Source: DATMBF01 sp035559595 | GTDB lineage: Bacteria > Bacteroidota > Ignavibacteria > UBA10030 | Direction: 5' to 3' | Assembly (NCBI GenBank): GCA_035559595.1 | Contig: DATMBF010000033.1 | Coordinates: forward strand, 60,420-124,419 | DNA length: 64,000 nt | Shown: one piece after another, positions 59,736-64,000 of the stretch | Position numbering within the stretch: position 1 is the first letter of the stretch | How the letters are laid out: the number at the start of each line of letters is the position of its first letter | The notes under the pieces: model-generated | Told to the model about the DNA's origin: nothing | The model's database searches: none | Seen by the model: the letters and a program-made list of their open reading frames with translations, nothing else | Translations under genes and position numbers: made by a program

Positions 59736-61847
59736 ATGAACGGTCATCACGGATCTCATGCAGGTCATCCGATGGATGATTCGGTGCAGACAAGGCAGCA
59801 CGACCATTCCAGCCATGCCCATCATCGGAAGAGCGAAGAGCCAAACCAGTCGGGACACAAAGCACACCGCGAGCACGAGGGACACTCCCGCCACGAGGGG
59901 CATAGCATCGAAGATTTCCGGCGCAGGTTCTGGATTTCACTCATCATCACCATCCCGATTCTTCTTCTTTCCCCCATGCTACAGCATTGGGCGGGACTTG
60001 GCGACTCATTGCGTTTCGCAGGGGACCTCTATGTGCTCTTCGCACTTTCCACTATTCTCTATATCTACGGTGGCGCGCCGTTCCTGAAAGGACTTGTAAG
60101 TGAAGTCCGTGTGAAGCTGCCGGGAATGATGACGCTCGTGGCCGTGGCTATCACCACAGCATATCTCTACAGCAGTTCCGTCGTATTTGGTCTAACAGGC
60201 GAGATGTTCTTCTGGGAGACGGCAACACTGATCGACATCATGCTGTTGGGCCATTGGATCGAGATGAAATCCGTGATGGGGGCGTCAAGAGCCCTCGAGC
60301 AACTCGCCGCGCTGATGCCGTCGGATGCTCACAAGATTATGGATGATGGAAAGATGGTGGATGTGCCGTTAGATCGGCTTCAGTCTGGCGATCGAGTACT
60401 TGTGAAACCTGGAGAGAAGATTCCCGCCGACGGAGTTGTGCTCTCGGGCGAATCATCCGTCAACGAGGCGATGCTCACGGGTGAATCGAAACCGGTCTCG
60501 AAGAAAGCCGGAGCGACGGTCATCGGCGGCTCGATGAACGGAGAAGGCTCACTAACCGTTGAAGTGAAGAAAACAGGGAAGGAATCATTCCTTTCACAAG
60601 TCATTGAACTTGTTAAGCAAGCACAGGAGAGCAAATCCAAAACACAAGACCTTGCCAACCGTGCCGCATTCTGGCTGACGATACTCGCGCTTGGCGGAGG
60701 TGCGCTCACGCTTTTTGTCTGGACACTCGTCGCCAATGCTGATTTCGCCTTTGCGCTTGAACGTACCGTTACGGTAATGGTCATTGCCTGTCCGCACGCG
60801 CTCGGACTCGCTGTGCCGCTTGTGGTTGCAGTCTCGACGGCGCTTTCCGCTCAACATGGATTGCTGATTCGAAACCGTGTGGCGTTTGAGCAGGCGCGCA
60901 ATCTTCAGGCCGTTATTTTTGATAAGACCGGAACGCTCACGGAAGGTCGCTTCGGTGTGACCGACGTTCTCACGTTTACCCAGGATAGAAACGGAAAAGA
61001 GCTTCTTCTCCTCGCCGCTTCGGTTGAAGCGCATTCCGAGCATCCAATTGCTAAAGGGATAACTGCTGCGGCGCACGAACCATTGCCGGTGACGGACTTT
61101 AAGGCGATTCCGGGCAAAGGTGCGCAGGGAATGGTGCAAGGGAAAAAGGTGATGGTGGTCAGTCCCGGATACTTACGCGAGAACAATCTCGAAATCAAAG
61201 ACTCCAGAATCGATCCACTAACTGCTCAAGGCAAAACCGTAGTATTCGTTGTTGTTGATGGCAGGGTGCTCGGAGCGATAGCTCTAGCGGACATCATCAG
61301 ACCGGAATCAAGACATGCCGTGGCTCGGCTGAAGCAGATGGGAATTCGAGCCATGATGCTCACAGGTGATAACCGTCGGGTTGCTGCGTGGGTTGCTGAA
61401 CAGATCGGTCTTGATGAGTTTTTTGCGGAAGTTCTTCCTCAAGACAAAGCGGCAAAAATCAAAGACGTACAAGGGCGCGGGCTCACCGTAGCGATGGTTG
61501 GCGATGGAGTGAATGACGCTCCTGCGCTTGCACAAGCCGATGTCGGCATTGCCATAGGCGCAGGAACGGATGTGGCGGTGGAGACAGCGGACATCATTCT
61601 CGTCCGAAGCAATCCGATGGATATTGTTTCAACGATTGAGCTAGCACGGGTAACGTATCGAAAGATGGTCCAGAACTTAGCTTGGGCAACGGGTTACAAT
61701 GCATTTGCGATTCCGCTCGCTGCCGGTGTCCTGTTTGCCTACGGCATTCTCTTGAGTCCGGCGCTCGGAGCTGTTCTCATGTCGCTGAGCACTATTGTTG
61801 TTGCAGTGAATGCGCGATTGTTGAAAGCAGGATTGAACCATACATGA
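59736..61847 (+). CDS. copB: CopB-type copper-exporting P-type ATPase (CPH motif)
   Basis: About 703 residues. A His-rich N-terminus (NGHHGSHAGHP, HDHSSHAHHRK, HEGHSRHEGHS) replaces an HMA domain. Transport motif VIACPHALGLAVP near residue 350 has CPH instead of CPC, the P1B-3 type; then phosphorylation site VIFDKTGTLTEGR, MLTGDNRRVAAW and VGDGVNDAPALAQADVG. It pumps copper (and possibly silver) out of the cytoplasm. The ATG at 59736 is chosen because GGAG lies 6 bases upstream; ATG 59706 falls in a repeat element. It overlaps the next ATPase by 4 bases. Confidence 0.93.
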   Translation: MNGHHGSHAGHPMDDSVQTRQHDHSSHAHHRKSEEPNQSGHKAHREHEGHSRHEGHSIEDFRRRFWISLIITIPILLLSPMLQHWAGLGDSLRFAGDLYVLFALSTILYIYGGAPFLKGLVSEVRVKLPGMMTLVAVAITTAYLYSSSVVFGLTGEMFFWETATLIDIMLLGHWIEMKSVMGASRALEQLAALMPSDAHKIMDDGKMVDVPLDRLQSGDRVLVKPGEKIPADGVVLSGESSVNEAMLTGESKPVSKKAGATVIGGSMNGEGSLTVEVKKTGKESFLSQVIELVKQAQESKSKTQDLANRAAFWLTILALGGGALTLFVWTLVANADFAFALERTVTVMVIACPHALGLAVPLVVAVSTALSAQHGLLIRNRVAFEQARNLQAVIFDKTGTLTEGRFGVTDVLTFTQDRNGKELLLLAASVEAHSEHPIAKGITAAAHEPLPVTDFKAIPGKGAQGMVQGKKVMVVSPGYLRENNLEIKDSRIDPLTAQGKTVVFVVVDGRVLGAIALADIIRPESRHAVARLKQMGIRAMMLTGDNRRVAAWVAEQIGLDEFFAEVLPQDKAAKIKDVQGRGLTVAMVGDGVNDAPALAQADVGIAIGAGTDVAVETADIILVRSNPMDIVSTIELARVTYRKMVQNLAWATGYNAFAIPLAAGVLFAYGILLSPALGAVLMSLSTIVVAVNARLLKAGLNHT

Positions 61848-64000
61848 GTAAGAAAGAGTCATATCAAACTTTAACGCTTCCCGTCGAGGGCATGACGTGC
61901 GCAAGCTGCGTGCTGCGTGTGGAGAAAACCCTCAAAAAGGTGGAGGGAGTACAGGAAGCAGCCGTCAATTTAGCGACGGAAAAAGTTACGCTCTCCTTTG
62001 ATCCCGCAAAAGTTCAGCTCGATACGCTTGCACGTGCCGTTGATGAAGCCGGATATCGGCTTGTTGTGCCTGTGGAGAAACCATCGGACCTGTCCCTTCA
62101 GGAAGGTCAGAGCGAGATGCCCGGGGGACCTGCAGAGGCCTATCGAAAGCTCAAACGCGAATTCATCTTCAGCGCCATCCTGACGATTCCGATTATGGCC
62201 GTCAGTATGCTGATGATGACGGACTGGTTCATGGTCAGGTCGCCGCTCGCGATGGACGACATCAACAAGCTGCTCATGATTGCAACCACGCTCGTCATGG
62301 TCGTTTCCGCGAAGCGGTTCTTCACCATCGCATGGAAGCTCGCGAAACACTTTACCTCCGATATGAATACACTCGTGGCGGTTGGGACGGGGACGGCCTA
62401 TCTCTACAGCACTCTCGTTGTTCTGTTTCCGCACTGGTTTCCGCCGGACGTGCAGTCTCACGTCTACTTCGACACGGCTGCTGTAATCGTGACGTTGATC
62501 TTAATGGGTCGTCTGCTCGAAGCGAAAGCCAAGCAGCGCGCTTCCGACGCCATCAAGAAACTGGTGGAGTTGCAGCCGAAAACCGCGCGAGTGATTCGCA
62601 ACGGAGCGGAGATTGATATCCCCATCGATCGGGTTGTGCATGACGATGTTGTCATCGTGCGGCCCGGTGAGAAGATTCCTGTGGACGGATTGATCACCAA
62701 CGGCTTTACGTCGGTGGATGAATCGATGGTGACGGGCGAAAGCATTCCGGTCGAGAAAACGGTTGGCCAGAAAGTGATTGGAGGCACTATCAACAAGAAC
62801 GGCACGATTGAGTTTCGCGCGACGGCGGTTGGGAAGGAAACGGTCATCGCCCAGATCATCAAGCTTGTCGAAGAGGCGCAGGGTTCCAAGGCGCCGATCC
62901 AGACGCTGGCCGATAAGATCGCGTCGGTCTTTGTTCCAACGGTCATAGGGATTGCTGTACTGACGTTCGTTCTCTGGTTCGTGGTTGGAGGTTCGGGATT
63001 TACGCATGCTATGATCAATTTTATTGCCGTCCTTATCATCGCGTGTCCCTGCGCGTTGGGACTGGCAACGCCGACAGCCATCATGGTGGGTACCGGACTC
63101 GGTGCCACGCGCGGTATTCTGATCAAGAATGCAGAAAGCCTCGAGCGCTCACACAAGGTTCAGACGGTGGTGCTCGACAAAACCGGTACCATCACGACCG
63201 GACGGCCGACGGTAAGTGATGTGATTTCCTCGAACGGAGCGGATGAAACGACGCTCCTGCAGCGCGCAGCTTCCGTTGAAAAGCGATCCGAGCATCCGCT
63301 GGGCCAGGCAATCGTCGAATACGCGCAATCGAAAGGCATCGCACCCGCCGACGTGCAGTCGTTTCTCTCGATCACCGGCCGGGGAATTACTGCGACCGTC
63401 AACGGCGACTCTGTTCTCGTCGGAAATCTCTTGCTGATTCGAGAATCGTCCGTGAATCTCGCCGAGGCAGAAATGATTCTTCAGCGATTGGCCGAAGAAG
63501 GCAAGACGCCAATCCTTGTCTCGTTGAACGGACGATTAGCCGGCATCATCGCCGTTGCCGATAGTATCAAGCCGTCATCGAAAGAAGCAGTCGCAACGCT
63601 CAAGGAGATGGGGCTGGAAGTTGTGATGATGAGCGGCGACAATCGGCGAACGGCTGAAGCGATCGCTCGGGAAGCGGGAATTGACCGAGTGATTGCCGAG
63701 ATCTTGCCGCACGAGAAGGCCAAACAGGTGCAGGCGCTTCAAGCGGAGGGGAAGGTTGTTGCTATGGTCGGCGATGGAATCAACGATGCCCCCGCACTCG
63801 CTCAGGCCGATGTCGGTATCGCGATGGGCAGTGGAACGGACGTCGCCATGGAAGCAGCAGATATCACGCTCATGAAGGGTGATCTCCGCGGTGTGGCACA
63901 GGCAATTCAACTGTCGCACAACACGATCCGAGCAATCAAGCAGAATCTTTTTTGGGCGTTTATCTACAACGTCATTGGCATTCCCTTGGCAGCATTCGGA
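61844..64000 (+). CDS. copA: CopA-type copper-exporting P-type ATPase, partial (C-terminus outside window)
   Basis: About 719 codons to the window edge. One HMA domain: LPVEGMTCASCVLRVEKTL at residues 12-30. Then DMNTLVAVGTGTAYLYS, the transport motif IIACPCALGLATPT near residue 400, VVLDKTGTITTGRPT, KRSEHPLGQAIVEY with the nucleotide-site HP, MMSGDNRRTAEAIAREAGI and VGDGINDAPALAQADVGIAMGSGTDVAMEAADI. This is a P1B-1 copper(I) exporter, complementing the CPH-type enzyme upstream. Its ATG overlaps the copB stop (ATGA). Only the last membrane segment is missing. Confidence 0.95.
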   Translation, partial: MSKKESYQTLTLPVEGMTCASCVLRVEKTLKKVEGVQEAAVNLATEKVTLSFDPAKVQLDTLARAVDEAGYRLVVPVEKPSDLSLQEGQSEMPGGPAEAYRKLKREFIFSAILTIPIMAVSMLMMTDWFMVRSPLAMDDINKLLMIATTLVMVVSAKRFFTIAWKLAKHFTSDMNTLVAVGTGTAYLYSTLVVLFPHWFPPDVQSHVYFDTAAVIVTLILMGRLLEAKAKQRASDAIKKLVELQPKTARVIRNGAEIDIPIDRVVHDDVVIVRPGEKIPVDGLITNGFTSVDESMVTGESIPVEKTVGQKVIGGTINKNGTIEFRATAVGKETVIAQIIKLVEEAQGSKAPIQTLADKIASVFVPTVIGIAVLTFVLWFVVGGSGFTHAMINFIAVLIIACPCALGLATPTAIMVGTGLGATRGILIKNAESLERSHKVQTVVLDKTGTITTGRPTVSDVISSNGADETTLLQRAASVEKRSEHPLGQAIVEYAQSKGIAPADVQSFLSITGRGITATVNGDSVLVGNLLLIRESSVNLAEAEMILQRLAEEGKTPILVSLNGRLAGIIAVADSIKPSSKEAVATLKEMGLEVVMMSGDNRRTAEAIAREAGIDRVIAEILPHEKAKQVQALQAEGKVVAMVGDGINDAPALAQADVGIAMGSGTDVAMEAADITLMKGDLRGVAQAIQLSHNTIRAIKQNLFWAFIYNVIGIPLAAFG

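Overview
The window looks like a chromosomal segment from a free-living Gram-negative bacterium of the Bacteroidota / Chlorobiota / Ignavibacteriota (FCB) group, with roughly half G+C. The support is a PUR-like DUF3276 protein, a secreted beta-propeller with a type IX (Por) sorting tail, Omp85-type outer-membrane proteins, TolB/PQQ/PEGA envelope proteins and an HMA-AraC regulator of the kind seen in Bacteroidota. The exact class cannot be fixed from the sequence alone. Coding density is very high: no gene-free stretch exceeds about 210 bases, and I see no tRNA, rRNA, CRISPR array or transposase.

Region 1 (1-15.6 kb): a partial MBL hydrolase, adenosine deaminase and histidine ammonia-lyase lie on the minus strand. 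Divergent from them is a long plus-strand series: REC-kinase, NtrC-type activator, SixA phosphatase, adenosine-specific kinase, lipoprotein RidA, urocanate hydratase, a large hybrid kinase with HPt, a small Cys protein, imidazolonepropionase, glutamate formimidoyltransferase and formimidoyl-THF cyclodeaminase. Together this is a complete histidine-to-glutamate route through formimino-THF, interleaved with phosphorelay genes.

Region 2 (15.6-28.2 kb, minus): TrkH/TrkA potassium uptake, RsmE, a small Omp85 protein, a CoA-binding protein, then the fatty-acid/phospholipid block DUF177-rpmF-plsX-fabH-fabD-fabG-acpP-fabF-rnc behind a strong promoter.

Region 3 (28.2-45.4 kb, minus): small conserved genes, a T9SS propeller coupled to lumazine synthase, a PHP phosphoesterase, a Crp-family regulator, a PEGA / PQQ / metallopeptidase-TolB-barrel envelope trio, a phospho-sugar isomerase, a restriction-modification pair with an unusual methyltransferase-SNase-like fusion, PTS EI and HPr, polyprenyl synthase and type 2 IPP isomerase. 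A divergent S24-type repressor with two matching palindromes follows.

Region 4 (45.6-64 kb): an unusual coiled-coil/receiver protein, a three-gene cassette (HisC-like aminotransferase, nucleotidyltransferase, CDP-alcohol phosphotransferase) that may build a lipid head group, a frame-disrupted UvrD-like helicase, an MFS transporter, a periplasmic MBL enzyme, acetate kinase, an HMA-AraC regulator, an ECF41-like sigma factor with an NAD-dependent epimerase-like protein, and a copper island (chaperone, CopB-type and CopA-type ATPases, the last cut by the window edge). Most small repeats of the window cluster here.

Five sites match a simple primary-sigma promoter, TTGA(C/T)T - 17 bases - TAnnnT. 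All functional calls come from reading motifs; no database search was run.
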